A DNA stretch of 64,000 nucleotides from Muribaculaceae bacterium (GTDB taxonomy: Bacteria > Bacteroidota > Bacteroidia > Bacteroidales > Muribaculaceae). Under the pieces are notes generated by a model. That model had not been told where the DNA came from. It ran no database searches and saw nothing but the letters and a program-made list of their open reading frames with translations. Of the stretch, positions 46,743 through 54,953 are shown piece after piece. The stretch covers positions 1 through 64,000 of the forward strand of contig JAFZRJ010000014.1 in the NCBI GenBank assembly GCA_017619935.1. Reading direction: 5' to 3'. A program made the position numbers and the translations under genes. Position 1 is the stretch's first letter. Every line of letters starts with the position of its first letter.

Positions 46743-46877
46743 ATTTGTGTACAATAAATTATACTTTAACACTTTAGCCATATCACTCGTCACAACTCGA
46801 CAGCGCCACAACGAGGCACAGCAAAAAAGAAAAATAATTAAGAAATTGTTTCATTCTTCTTGGTCGCTTGGGGCTGG

Positions 46878-48191
46878 CTACTTGCCGATGCAGTTGTAGG
46901 CGAAGCCGGCCGCTTCGAGTTCGGTTTTGTCGTAGATGTTGCGTCCGTCCATCACAAATGGTGTGCGCATCAGGCTCTTCACGCGTTTCCAGTCGGGAAT
47001 GTAGAATTGGTGCCACTCGGTGAGCATCAAGAGGGCATCGGCGCCCTTGACCGCGTCGTACATATCAATGCCACAATACATGTCGCTCCAGCGCAGTTTG
47101 GCAGCATTCATCGCCACGGGGTCGTAAACACGAATCTTGGCGCCGGCCTCCAGCAGCATATCTATGGTGATGATGCTGGGTGCTCCACTCAGGTCGTCGG
47201 TGCCGGGCTTGAACGAAAGTCCCCAAATGGCCACTGTCTTGTCCTTCAAGTCGCCATCAAAGAATCGTGATACTTTATTAAACGGAATGCGCTTTTGGCG
47301 GGTGTTCACATCATCGACGGCCTTCAACACGCTCATGTCGAAGCTGTGTGTATCGGCAATTTTCACCAAGTCCTTGATGTCCTGTGGGAACAACGTGCCA
47401 CCATAGCCGCAACCCGGGAAGATGTACTTGGGACCGATACGGCTGTCGGTACCCACGCCATGACGCACCACATTGATGTCGGCGCCCACCAGTTCGCACA
47501 GATTGGCAATCTCGTTCATGAAGCTAACGCGGGTCGCCAGCATCGACGTGGCTGCATATTTGATCATCTCGGCCGAACGGGTGTCGGTATAGATGACACG
47601 GCGATTGCTGTGCAGCAGAATGGTGCGGTACAACTTGGCCATAGACTCACGTGCGCTCTCAGTCTCCACGCCGATAACGATGCGGTCGGGCTTCATAAAG
47701 TCCTTCACAGCATTGCCCTCGGTCAAGAAGTCGGGATTGCTGGCGATGTCAAACTTCACGTCCACACCGCGCTCGTCAATCTCGTGCTGAATGATTTCCT
47801 GCACCCGGCTGGCGGTACCCACCGGCACGGTGGTCTTGATCACAAACGTGCAGTAGCGATCAATGCGCTGCCCGAAGATGCGCGCAATGCGCAACACGGG
47901 TTCAAGGTCGGTTGCACCATCGGCATCGGGAGTGGGGTCGACCGTGCAGAACACGAAATCTACATTCTCAAATCCCTTGTTGAAGTCGGTGGAAAAATGC
48001 AGACGCTTGTCGTTCACATTATGCGTCATCAAATTTTCCAATTCCGGCTCATAAATGGGGATAGAGCCATACACCAGACGGTTGATTTTCTGCAAATCGG
48101 TATCAACACACGTTACATCAATTCCCAGTTCTGAGAAACAGGCGGCCGTCACGAGGCCAACGTATCCTGTTCCAACTATTGAAATCTTCAT
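46878..48191 (-). CDS. ugd: UDP-glucose 6-dehydrogenase family protein with altered active site
   Basis: 437 residues, full length for the family. It has the N-terminal Rossmann domain (GTGYVGLV, residues 7-14), the central dimerisation helix (AEMIKYAATSMLATRVSF), and the C-terminal UDP-binding domain (WGLSFKPGTDD). The family oxidises UDP-glucose to UDP-glucuronate through a thiohemiacetal on a cysteine in GGSCFPKD. Here the motif reads GGTLFPQD, so Leu267 stands where the catalytic cysteine is expected. The usual NPEFL glutamate is Asp (SNPDFL) and the usual DDxR arginine is Ser (DDLSGAPS). The fold is intact, but standard catalysis looks impaired. It stands alone and has a minus-strand -7 box TACATTTG at 48266-48273. 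Confidence 0.85.
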   Translation of the reverse strand: MKISIVGTGYVGLVTAACFSELGIDVTCVDTDLQKINRLVYGSIPIYEPELENLMTHNVNDKRLHFSTDFNKGFENVDFVFCTVDPTPDADGATDLEPVLRIARIFGQRIDRYCTFVIKTTVPVGTASRVQEIIQHEIDERGVDVKFDIASNPDFLTEGNAVKDFMKPDRIVIGVETESARESMAKLYRTILLHSNRRVIYTDTRSAEMIKYAATSMLATRVSFMNEIANLCELVGADINVVRHGVGTDSRIGPKYIFPGCGYGGTLFPQDIKDLVKIADTHSFDMSVLKAVDDVNTRQKRIPFNKVSRFFDGDLKDKTVAIWGLSFKPGTDDLSGAPSIITIDMLLEAGAKIRVYDPVAMNAAKLRWSDMYCGIDMYDAVKGADALLMLTEWHQFYIPDWKRVKSLMRTPFVMDGRNIYDKTELEAAGFAYNCIGK

Positions 48192-48293
48192 ATCACTTGT
48201 TTTATTTATGTTCTAAAATACACCCAATCGCCACATTAAATTTCGACGATTATTAAGCTATGCTGCAAATGTACTAACTTTTTGTGAGAAAAA

Positions 48294-48325
48294 ATTGCTG
48301 TTTCACAAAAAAACTCGTATTTTTG
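48294..48325 (+). promoter_or_regulatory. Promoter of aqpZ
   Basis: ATTG at 48294-48297, a 20-nt spacer, TATTTTTG at 48318-48325. One mismatch in the -33 box. Leader about 45 nt. Confidence 0.65.
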
Positions 48326-48374
48326 CAAATCATCAGAGACCAACTGTATTATTAACATATTAAAAATCAACAAA

Positions 48375-49055
48375 ATGAAGAAGTATTTAGCAGAATTGGT
48401 AGGTACGTTCGTACTGACATTACTTGGCTGCGGCACTGCCGTGAGTTTGAATTGTGGCGTTGACACCGCTTCGGTGGTGGGCACCGCCTGCGCTTTTGGT
48501 TTGGCTGTGGTCGCCATGGCCTACACCATCGGCGGCATCAGTGGTTGCCACATCAACCCCGCTATTTCGCTGGGTGTTTTCCTGAGCGGAAAGATGAGCG
48601 CAAAGGACTGCGGACTCTACATGGTGTTCCAGGTGATTGGCGCCATCCTCGCAGCTGCCGTGCTGTATCTGCTCGTTTCCACTTCGCCTGAATTGGCCCA
48701 GGGAACAAAAACAGGTGCCAATGCCTGCGCAGGGACATTGACCAACGGTTTGATTGCCGAGATTGTTCTCACCGCACTCTTTGTGCTGGTTGTCCTTGGC
48801 GCCACCAGCAAGACCAACGGTGCCACCAACAATTTTGCCGGCCTCGCCATCGGTTTGTCGCTGATTCTCATCCACCTCGTTGGCATCCACTACACCGGCA
48901 CCAGCGTGAACCCCGCCCGCTCGATTGGTCCCGCCCTGTTTGAGTGTGGTGACGCTTTGAACCAGCTCTGGGTGTTCATCGTAGGCCCGTTCGTTGGTGC
49001 AGCCATCGCAGCCGGCATCTGGAAAGTGATTCAAATCGACAAAGAAGTAGAATAA
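48375..49055 (+). CDS. aqpZ: Aquaporin Z-type water channel
   Basis: 226 residues with six membrane helices and both NPA loops: SGCHINPAISLG and SVNPARSIGPA. The selectivity-filter His is present in LIHLVGIHYTGTSVNPAR, and the Arg follows the second NPA, which is the water-selective AqpZ pattern rather than the glycerol type. Located in the inner membrane. It has its own promoter and a perfect 13-bp terminator hairpin, so it is probably monocistronic. Confidence 0.93.
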   Translation: MKKYLAELVGTFVLTLLGCGTAVSLNCGVDTASVVGTACAFGLAVVAMAYTIGGISGCHINPAISLGVFLSGKMSAKDCGLYMVFQVIGAILAAAVLYLLVSTSPELAQGTKTGANACAGTLTNGLIAEIVLTALFVLVVLGATSKTNGATNNFAGLAIGLSLILIHLVGIHYTGTSVNPARSIGPALFECGDALNQLWVFIVGPFVGAAIAAGIWKVIQIDKEVE

Positions 49056-49073
49056 TCACAAACTGACGCTTTT

Positions 49074-49105
49074 AAACCCGAATCGGTTCGTTCCGATTCG
49101 GGTTT
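49074..49105 (+). terminator. Hairpin after aqpZ
   Basis: A perfect 13-bp stem AAACCCGAATCGG/CCGATTCGGGTTT with a six-base loop, 18 nt after the stop codon. No long T-run follows. Confidence 0.75.
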
Positions 49106-49130
49106 AACTCATGCTAAAACTTGTAGGCTC

Positions 49131-49466
49131 ATGAGATTTCTCTTATCTGCGCTTTGTGCTGTCGTCCTCATGGCTTGTGGAAGTTCTGCCGAAACCGACG
49201 GCGTCCAAACCGACGACATCGGCGGTGACATCAGCACCGAACAGGCTCAGCAATGGGCCGTTGACGCCGCCAAGGCCATCGCCGAAAGCGACCACAACGA
49301 CACGCTCGACTTGCAACATCACATCATCGACGCCCACGCCATGCGCAGCCGACTCATGATGGCCGACAACCAGGATGCCATCGAAGCATTCGACAAGTCA
49401 CTGCGTGAGGAACTTCAACGCATTGACCCCGATATTGCACACGAAATATTTACTGATAAAAAATGA
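49131..49466 (+). CDS. Small lipoprotein of unknown function
   Basis: 111 residues with lipobox LMAC (Cys16), then an acidic, helical mature part (TEQAQQWAVDAAKAIAESD) and no recognised domain. The stop overlaps the next gene by 4 nt (ATGA), so the two small lipoproteins are translationally coupled and probably work together. Confidence 0.75.
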   Translation: MRFLLSALCAVVLMACGSSAETDGVQTDDIGGDISTEQAQQWAVDAAKAIAESDHNDTLDLQHHIIDAHAMRSRLMMADNQDAIEAFDKSLREELQRIDPDIAHEIFTDKK

Positions 49467-50098
49467 AACGCTTCATTCCATTTCTGCTTCTCGCAGCGAT
49501 TCTGTCGGGCTGTAGCCACGTGAGCGAGCGGGCCGAACAACTGGGTCACGACTTGCTCTCTGCCTGGGGCGACACCGCCGCCATCAAGGCGATTGACCGC
49601 CAGTATCAGGCCGCCATCGACAGCCTGAATATCCCCGGCACATCAGGGATGTTCTCATCGGCATTTATCGACGCCGTGGGCGACCGCGACTCGCTGAAGG
49701 CCGTTGCCGAAGCCATCGCGCTCGATGCCGAAGCCTTTGCCGACCAACACGCCAAGCCATTGATCAATGGGCTGCTGGACGGCTCCATGGACGCCCGCAA
49801 AGCCACCGACCAACTCTTTCTGCTGCACTGGGCGGCCGATGTACTGGGGAAAACTCAACACATCGAAGTCCTTGACCAAGCCATCGACAAGGCGGCCAAC
49901 AAACTCTCGATGGAAAAACAGATGCTGCTCTACAGCAGGGCTTCGTCGCCGGCGGCGCTAGGGAAGCAAATGCGGGCCGAAGTGGAGCAAAACGGAGTGG
50001 ATGCGGCCGACATGGAGCGCCGGGCCGAGGTGCTTCACGGCATCTACAACGAAGCGCAATGGAACGAGTTCCAAAGCGAGTTTTCCATCAAACACTGA
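49463..50098 (+). CDS. Lipoprotein of unknown function
   Basis: 211 residues with lipobox LSGC (Cys17). The mature part is helical (ERAEQLGHDLLSAWGDTAAIKAID, broken here by prediction only) with no recognised family. It is coupled to the preceding lipoprotein and followed after 49 nt by the polyprenyl synthase, so it may be part of the same envelope-related transcript. No function is assigned. Confidence 0.7.
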   Translation: MKRFIPFLLLAAILSGCSHVSERAEQLGHDLLSAWGDTAAIKAIDRQYQAAIDSLNIPGTSGMFSSAFIDAVGDRDSLKAVAEAIALDAEAFADQHAKPLINGLLDGSMDARKATDQLFLLHWAADVLGKTQHIEVLDQAIDKAANKLSMEKQMLLYSRASSPAALGKQMRAEVEQNGVDAADMERRAEVLHGIYNEAQWNEFQSEFSIKH

Positions 50099-50147
50099 CC
50101 CCATTGAATCAACCGTATTCCATCGCTAACAAAAAACCATCCATCGC

Positions 50148-51122
50148 ATGAAATCATATAACGACTACCTAGCCCTTGTCAACGAAGCCATTGCCCATAT
50201 CTCCTATCCCGCGCAACCCGCACGACTCTATGAGCCCATCGCCTACACCATGTCGCTGGGCGGTAAACGTCTGCGTCCTGTGCTCGCGCTCATGTCATGC
50301 GATGCCTTGGGCGGTGACATCCACGCGGTGTTGACACCCGCCGTCGGATTGGAATTGTTCCACAACTTCACCCTGCTGCACGATGATGTGATGGACCGCG
50401 CCGACGTGCGACGCGGACAGCCCACCGTTCACCGCAAGTGGAACGACAACGTGGCCATCCTCAGTGGTGATGCCATGCTCACCATGGCCACCCAGCACAT
50501 CGCACGCACCGACGACCGCCATCTGCCCACCGTCATCGGCCTGTTCAACCGCACCGCGATGGAAATCTACGAAGGGCAGCAGTGGGACATGGATTTTGAA
50601 GGCAGGCACAATGTGAGCGTGGAGGAATACCTCAAGATGATTCGGCTCAAAACATCGGTGCTGCTGGGATGCGCTTGCCAACTGGGCGCCATCATCGCCG
50701 ATGCCAACCAAACCGACACCGAAGCCATCTACGAGATGGGCGTGAACCTCGGGTTGGCGTTCCAACTTCAGGACGACGCCTTGGACGTGTGGGGCGATGC
50801 CGCCACCTTCGGCAAGGAAATTGGCGGAGATATCATGAACAACAAGAAGACATTCCTGCTTATTAACGCCATGAAACGTGCCACCGGCGACGAAGCCATG
50901 GAACTGCGGCGATGGCTCAACGACCCCGAAGCACCCCGCGACAGCAAGGTGGCGGCGGTCACCGCACTCTATGAACGGCTGGGATTGCGCGAACTGAGCA
51001 ATGAAGCCATCGCACACTACAACGACCTCGCGCTACAAGCACTGCAACGCACCAGCATGGGCGGCGAAGCGCGAGAGGCGTTCACCCAACTCATCAACCG
51101 CCTTGTAGCACGGCAGTCATGA
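50148..51122 (+). CDS. All-trans polyprenyl diphosphate synthase
   Basis: 324 residues. The two aspartate-rich motifs of the isoprenyl diphosphate synthase family are clear: LLHDDVMDRADVRRGQPTVH (first, DDVMD) and LAFQLQDDALDVWGD (second, DDALD). SLGGKRLRPVLALMSCD near the N-terminus is the substrate-binding segment. Such enzymes extend farnesyl diphosphate with isopentenyl diphosphate, giving side chains for menaquinone or other prenyl products. Chain length cannot be determined by eye. The stop overlaps tatD by 4 nt (ATGA). Confidence 0.9.
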   Translation: MKSYNDYLALVNEAIAHISYPAQPARLYEPIAYTMSLGGKRLRPVLALMSCDALGGDIHAVLTPAVGLELFHNFTLLHDDVMDRADVRRGQPTVHRKWNDNVAILSGDAMLTMATQHIARTDDRHLPTVIGLFNRTAMEIYEGQQWDMDFEGRHNVSVEEYLKMIRLKTSVLLGCACQLGAIIADANQTDTEAIYEMGVNLGLAFQLQDDALDVWGDAATFGKEIGGDIMNNKKTFLLINAMKRATGDEAMELRRWLNDPEAPRDSKVAAVTALYERLGLRELSNEAIAHYNDLALQALQRTSMGGEAREAFTQLINRLVARQS

Positions 51123-51886
51123 TTGACACCCACACACACATCTACGCTTCGGAGTTTGACGACGACCGGCAACAAGTCGTGGAATGCGCCCTGGAGGCTG
51201 GTGTGACGCACATCATTCTCCCCAACGAAAATCTAGAGAGCGTACCACGGTTGGAAGCCATGCGCCAACAATGGCCCGACGTTGTGTCAATCGCACTTGG
51301 ACTTCACCCCGAAGATGTGAACGACAACTTCCGGGAAACCCTTGCACAAATGCGGCCTCTGCTCGACCAACTGCCCTGCGTGGCTGTGGGCGAGATAGGC
51401 ATTGACCTTTACTGGGATAAGACCTATCGCGACCAGCAAATGGAAGCGCTTGACACTCAACTGCATTGGTGCAGCGAAAAAGGCATCCCGTTCATCATCC
51501 ACTGCCGCGAGGCACTCGATGAAATCCTTTGGGTAATGGACAACTTCGGCGAGCCCCTGCCAGAGGGTGTGTTCCACTGCTTCACCGGCACTGCCGATGA
51601 TGTGGAGCGCGTGCGGCGACGCGGCGATTTCTACTTCGGCGTGAACGGCGTGGTCACCTTCAAGAAAAGCACCGTGCACGAACTGCTGCCCGTCATAGGA
51701 CTTGACCGCATCCTCCTTGAGACCGATGCCCCCTACCTCGCCCCCGTTCCCCATCGTGGCAAGCGCAACGAGCCAGCGTTCGTCACCCACGTGCGCGACT
51801 GCATCGCCACTTGGCTCAACGTATCTCCCCAAGCCGTCGATCAGGCTACCACCCACAACGCCCGCCACCTCTTCCACCTCCCCTAA
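51119..51886 (+). CDS. TatD family metal-dependent hydrolase
   Basis: 255 residues. The TIM-barrel metal ligands are visible: HTH near the N-terminus (DTHTHIY), the glutamate in VGEIGIDLYWD, His in IIHCREA, His in FHCFTG and the Asp in LLETDAPYLAP. TatD proteins are cytosolic DNases or general hydrolases and this is the usual length. The start codon overlaps the polyprenyl synthase stop codon, so the genes are coupled, although their functions are unrelated. Confidence 0.92.
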   Translation: MIDTHTHIYASEFDDDRQQVVECALEAGVTHIILPNENLESVPRLEAMRQQWPDVVSIALGLHPEDVNDNFRETLAQMRPLLDQLPCVAVGEIGIDLYWDKTYRDQQMEALDTQLHWCSEKGIPFIIHCREALDEILWVMDNFGEPLPEGVFHCFTGTADDVERVRRRGDFYFGVNGVVTFKKSTVHELLPVIGLDRILLETDAPYLAPVPHRGKRNEPAFVTHVRDCIATWLNVSPQAVDQATTHNARHLFHLP

Positions 51887-52059
51887 TCATAAAAACTCAT
51901 ACGATTCTGCTGGATTATACCCATCGCACTGACTCTTCCATCAAAACAAGAATTAACTCAAATTGCTTAGCCCCACCCCTCCGAAAAATCCGCCCCACCC
52001 TCTCAAAACCCACCCAAAAATGGGGAAAATGTGGGTGGAGGGCGTTTTTTTGGCATTTT

Positions 52060-52092
52060 TTTGTGCCGTTTGCGACAAAAGCAATACCTTTG
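52060..52092 (+). promoter_or_regulatory. Promoter of the zinc-ribbon to frr unit
   Basis: TTTG at 52060-52063, a 21-nt spacer, TACCTTTG at 52085-52092. It places transcription start about 35 nt before the ATG at 52136 and rules out the in-frame ATG at 52031. Confidence 0.75.
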
Positions 52093-52135
52093 TAGGTTGG
52101 AAAATAATGTAACACTCAAAAATAAGAATATCACT

Positions 52136-53686
52136 ATGAAATGTCCCAAGTGCGGTAACGAGGCTCCACAAGGCTCGACATTCTGCAACCAATGCGGAAC
52201 GCGCCTTAATGCGACCATGCAATGCCCCTCGTGTGGCAACATGATTCCGGCAAATTCGGTCTTCTGCCCCAAGTGCGGAAAGATGGTGCGTAACGACATG
52301 GAGGAAGAGCCGGTGGCACGTCCCGCGGCAGGCCCCGCCCCCATCACATTCAATGACCAACGACGCCAAGAGGAACTTGAACAGCGTCGGCGCGAACAGG
52401 ACCTGCAAGAACAACGCCGTCGGCGCGAACTTGAAGAGCAACGCCAGCGTGAATACGAAATCAGGCGCCAGCGAGAGGAAGCCGAGCGCCAACGTGCCAA
52501 CGCATGGAACGACGAAGAGGAAGACGATGACGATGAAACCCCGACGGGGCACTACAACCGCAACCTGATTATCGGTATCATTGCCCTGGCTGCCATCATT
52601 GGCGGTTTGTTGCTGCTGCGCAGCTGCAACAATACCAGCAGCAGCAACGAGGAGAGCAGTAACACCGACTCCACTCTCGTGGCCGACTTGAACGGACAAG
52701 ACCCACTCGCCGTCATGGCCGGCGAATTGTCGCGCAACAACATGATGGGCGACGGTGCCTCGCCGGCAGCAGCAGTGTTGGTACCAGGCAACGGAAACGA
52801 CGTGCCCGACCGCATCTGGGGTGTCACCTATCTGTCGAGCGCCACCGACCGTTCGTTCATCAAAATCTACCAACTCACCCGCAGTGGCACATCGTGGACT
52901 CCTGAGAATGTGCACACCAAGTATCTGCCCCAAACCGCTATCACGCTGGACAACAACAGCATGATCGCCGACATCAAGCAGGTGCCCCGCGCTGTGAAGG
53001 TGGACAACAAAGAATGCCTTTTCTTCGCCTACATGAAACCCATGGGGGCCGAAGGGTCGCAGGGTCGAGTGTCGCTCAACGTCTTCGACATGAACGCACA
53101 GAAACTCACCAGCCTTGACTACACAGGCACCATCAAGACGCGCACCGACGGACGACAATACATCTACGCAAACGCGCTGGACGTCATCAACTCGGCCGAA
53201 CGTAAATTCTTGCAAGACGAAGCGAAGAAAAACATCAAGATTCTTTATTTCCAGACCGAAGAAGAGCTGCAAGCCGAGAAAGAAGAGCGCGAACGTGAAG
53301 AACAAGAGAAGGCGATGGCCAGCCCCGACAGCGCCGATGCCAAGTGGAACAAGGACAACGAAGACAAAATGGAGCAGTTGAAGAATGGCGAGGAGGTGAG
53401 CATGAAATCGGCCACCTACGACAAGCCCATCTTCAACATGAAGGACATGAACAAGAAAATTGAGAACGAAAACTACATCGTGTTCAGCGACAAGAGCGGA
53501 TCGGTTTACGGTTTCAACAAAGATACACGCAAGTATTTCACCATCTTCTCGCCCAAAGGCAAGGCCAGCGGGCCCACCGACATCGGCTTTGGCGACAGCA
53601 AGAACAACATCCTGCGACTGCGTGCGGCCGATGGCGCGCATCTGAGTTACAACTTGGTCACAGGAAAAACCAAAGTTATTGATTAA
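52136..53686 (+). CDS. Double zinc-ribbon membrane protein
   Basis: 516 residues. Two zinc ribbons are at the N-terminus: C3-C6-C17-C20 and C30-C33-C44-C47. A highly charged coiled coil rich in E, Q and R (about 75-125) follows, then an acidic DEEEDDDDE stretch, a single membrane helix (about 143-162) and a large C-terminal domain (about 170-516) of no known family, with a second E/K-rich helix around 380-400. The N-terminus is probably cytoplasmic and the C-terminal domain outside. The last two bases of the gene (TAATG overlap) form part of the start of the next small gene. First of a six-gene unit. Confidence 0.8.
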   Translation: MKCPKCGNEAPQGSTFCNQCGTRLNATMQCPSCGNMIPANSVFCPKCGKMVRNDMEEEPVARPAAGPAPITFNDQRRQEELEQRRREQDLQEQRRRRELEEQRQREYEIRRQREEAERQRANAWNDEEEDDDDETPTGHYNRNLIIGIIALAAIIGGLLLLRSCNNTSSSNEESSNTDSTLVADLNGQDPLAVMAGELSRNNMMGDGASPAAAVLVPGNGNDVPDRIWGVTYLSSATDRSFIKIYQLTRSGTSWTPENVHTKYLPQTAITLDNNSMIADIKQVPRAVKVDNKECLFFAYMKPMGAEGSQGRVSLNVFDMNAQKLTSLDYTGTIKTRTDGRQYIYANALDVINSAERKFLQDEAKKNIKILYFQTEEELQAEKEEREREEQEKAMASPDSADAKWNKDNEDKMEQLKNGEEVSMKSATYDKPIFNMKDMNKKIENENYIVFSDKSGSVYGFNKDTRKYFTIFSPKGKASGPTDIGFGDSKNNILRLRAADGAHLSYNLVTGKTKVID

Positions 53687-53793
53687 TGGAGGAAGACCGC
53701 GATTTTTACCGTCGTTTCTATACTCGCCTCGATGTTCTACTACTTGCGCTGCTAGGCTTGCTGTGGCTGATGAATCACTTTTGGGGCAACTAA
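53686..53793 (+). CDS. 35-residue single-helix membrane peptide
   Basis: An ORF of 35 codons whose ATG overlaps the stop of the zinc-ribbon gene as TAATG. The peptide begins MEEDRDFYRRFYTRLDV and continues with a hydrophobic helix of about 13-16 residues (LLLALLGLLWLM) and a short tail. The charged N-terminus and stop-start overlap suggest real, coupled translation, but a small ORF of this size needs protein evidence. It is followed after 15 nt by the acetyltransferase. Confidence 0.6.
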   Translation: MEEDRDFYRRFYTRLDVLLLALLGLLWLMNHFWGN

Positions 53794-53808
53794 CAGATAA
53801 CTACTTTT

Positions 53809-54939
53809 ATGATTGAAATCAAAGAAATAAAACCCGTCAAACGTGAACTCAAAAAGTTTGTCACGTTTCCCATCGACACACTGTATCGTCACAGCAAGGA
53901 ATATGTGCCTGCGCTTGTGAGCGATGAACTGCGCACGCTCATGCCCACCGGCAATCCCGCATTCAAGTACTGCGAGAGCGTCTATTTCATGGCATTCCGC
54001 GACGGCAAGCCCGTGGGACGCATCGCCGGCATCATCAACAACCTGGTCAATGAGCGCTCTGGCAAACAGGAAGGACGTTTCGGGTATGTTGATTTCATCG
54101 ACGACGATGAAGTTGTCGACGCACTCTTCAATGCGGTCATTCAATGGGCCAAAGGCAAGGGAATGACTTGCCTGACCGGCCCACTGGGATTTACCGACAT
54201 GGATCCCGAAGGAATGCTTATCGAAGGTTTTGACCAAGTGAGCACACAAGCCACCATCTACAACTACGACTACTACCCTCGCCACATGGAACGAATGGGC
54301 TACGTCAAGGACGTTGACTGGGTGGAATTCAAAATCATCGTACCTGAAGAGGTGCCCCCCAAGATGGCCCGCGTGGCGTCTATCGTGCGGCAGCGGCTTA
54401 ACGTGAAAAACATCAAGTACACCGACCGCAAAGCGCTGGTGCGCGACTATGGCGACGCCATTTTCAAACTCATCAACGAAGCTTATGACAACCTGTTCGG
54501 CTATTCACCGTTGAGCGAAGAGCAAATCCAGTACTACATCAAGATGTACCTTCCCTTCCTGCCGCTGGAAGACCTCTCGATGGTGGTGAAATCCGACGGC
54601 GAACTCATCGGTGTGGGCATCACCATTCCATCACTGTCGAAGGCCCTCATCAAGTCGCGTGGACGCCTGTTCCCATTGGGATGGTACCACCTGCTCAAAG
54701 CATTTAAGGGGCACAACGATACCGTCGATCTGCTCCTTATTGCCGTCAAGCCCGAATACCAAAACAAGGGCATCAACGCCTTGTTCTTTGACGACCTGCT
54801 TTACTGGTTCAACAAATTTGGATACCGCTGGGCCGAATCGGGTCACGAATTGGAAGAAAACGAGAAAGTGCAGCAACAATGGGAGTATTTCGAAACGCTC
54901 CAAAACAAGCGCCGTCGCGCATTCACGAAAAATATTTAA
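53809..54939 (+). CDS. GNAT-like N-acetyltransferase family protein
   Basis: 376 residues, cytosolic, no signal peptide. It looks like a long GNAT-type protein with two related halves: the first has VYFMAFRDGKPVGRIAGIIN and GYVDFIDDDEV; the second has LSMVVKSDGELIGVGITIPS and LLIAVKPEYQNKGINALFFD, the latter resembling the acetyl-CoA-binding motif (R/Q-x-x-G-x-A/G). The acyl substrate is not known. It sits between a membrane peptide and a secreted CotH protein in one operon, so a role in envelope or cell-surface modification is possible. Confidence 0.75.
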   Translation: MIEIKEIKPVKRELKKFVTFPIDTLYRHSKEYVPALVSDELRTLMPTGNPAFKYCESVYFMAFRDGKPVGRIAGIINNLVNERSGKQEGRFGYVDFIDDDEVVDALFNAVIQWAKGKGMTCLTGPLGFTDMDPEGMLIEGFDQVSTQATIYNYDYYPRHMERMGYVKDVDWVEFKIIVPEEVPPKMARVASIVRQRLNVKNIKYTDRKALVRDYGDAIFKLINEAYDNLFGYSPLSEEQIQYYIKMYLPFLPLEDLSMVVKSDGELIGVGITIPSLSKALIKSRGRLFPLGWYHLLKAFKGHNDTVDLLLIAVKPEYQNKGINALFFDDLLYWFNKFGYRWAESGHELEENEKVQQQWEYFETLQNKRRRAFTKNI

Positions 54940-54953
54940 CTATTCAACATATT

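Noticed and set aside
51953-53641. 562-codon open frame on the minus strand opposite the zinc-ribbon gene
   Set aside because: The plus strand encodes a clear zinc-ribbon protein. The antisense product is low-complexity (V, H, L, F) and typical of a shadow frame.
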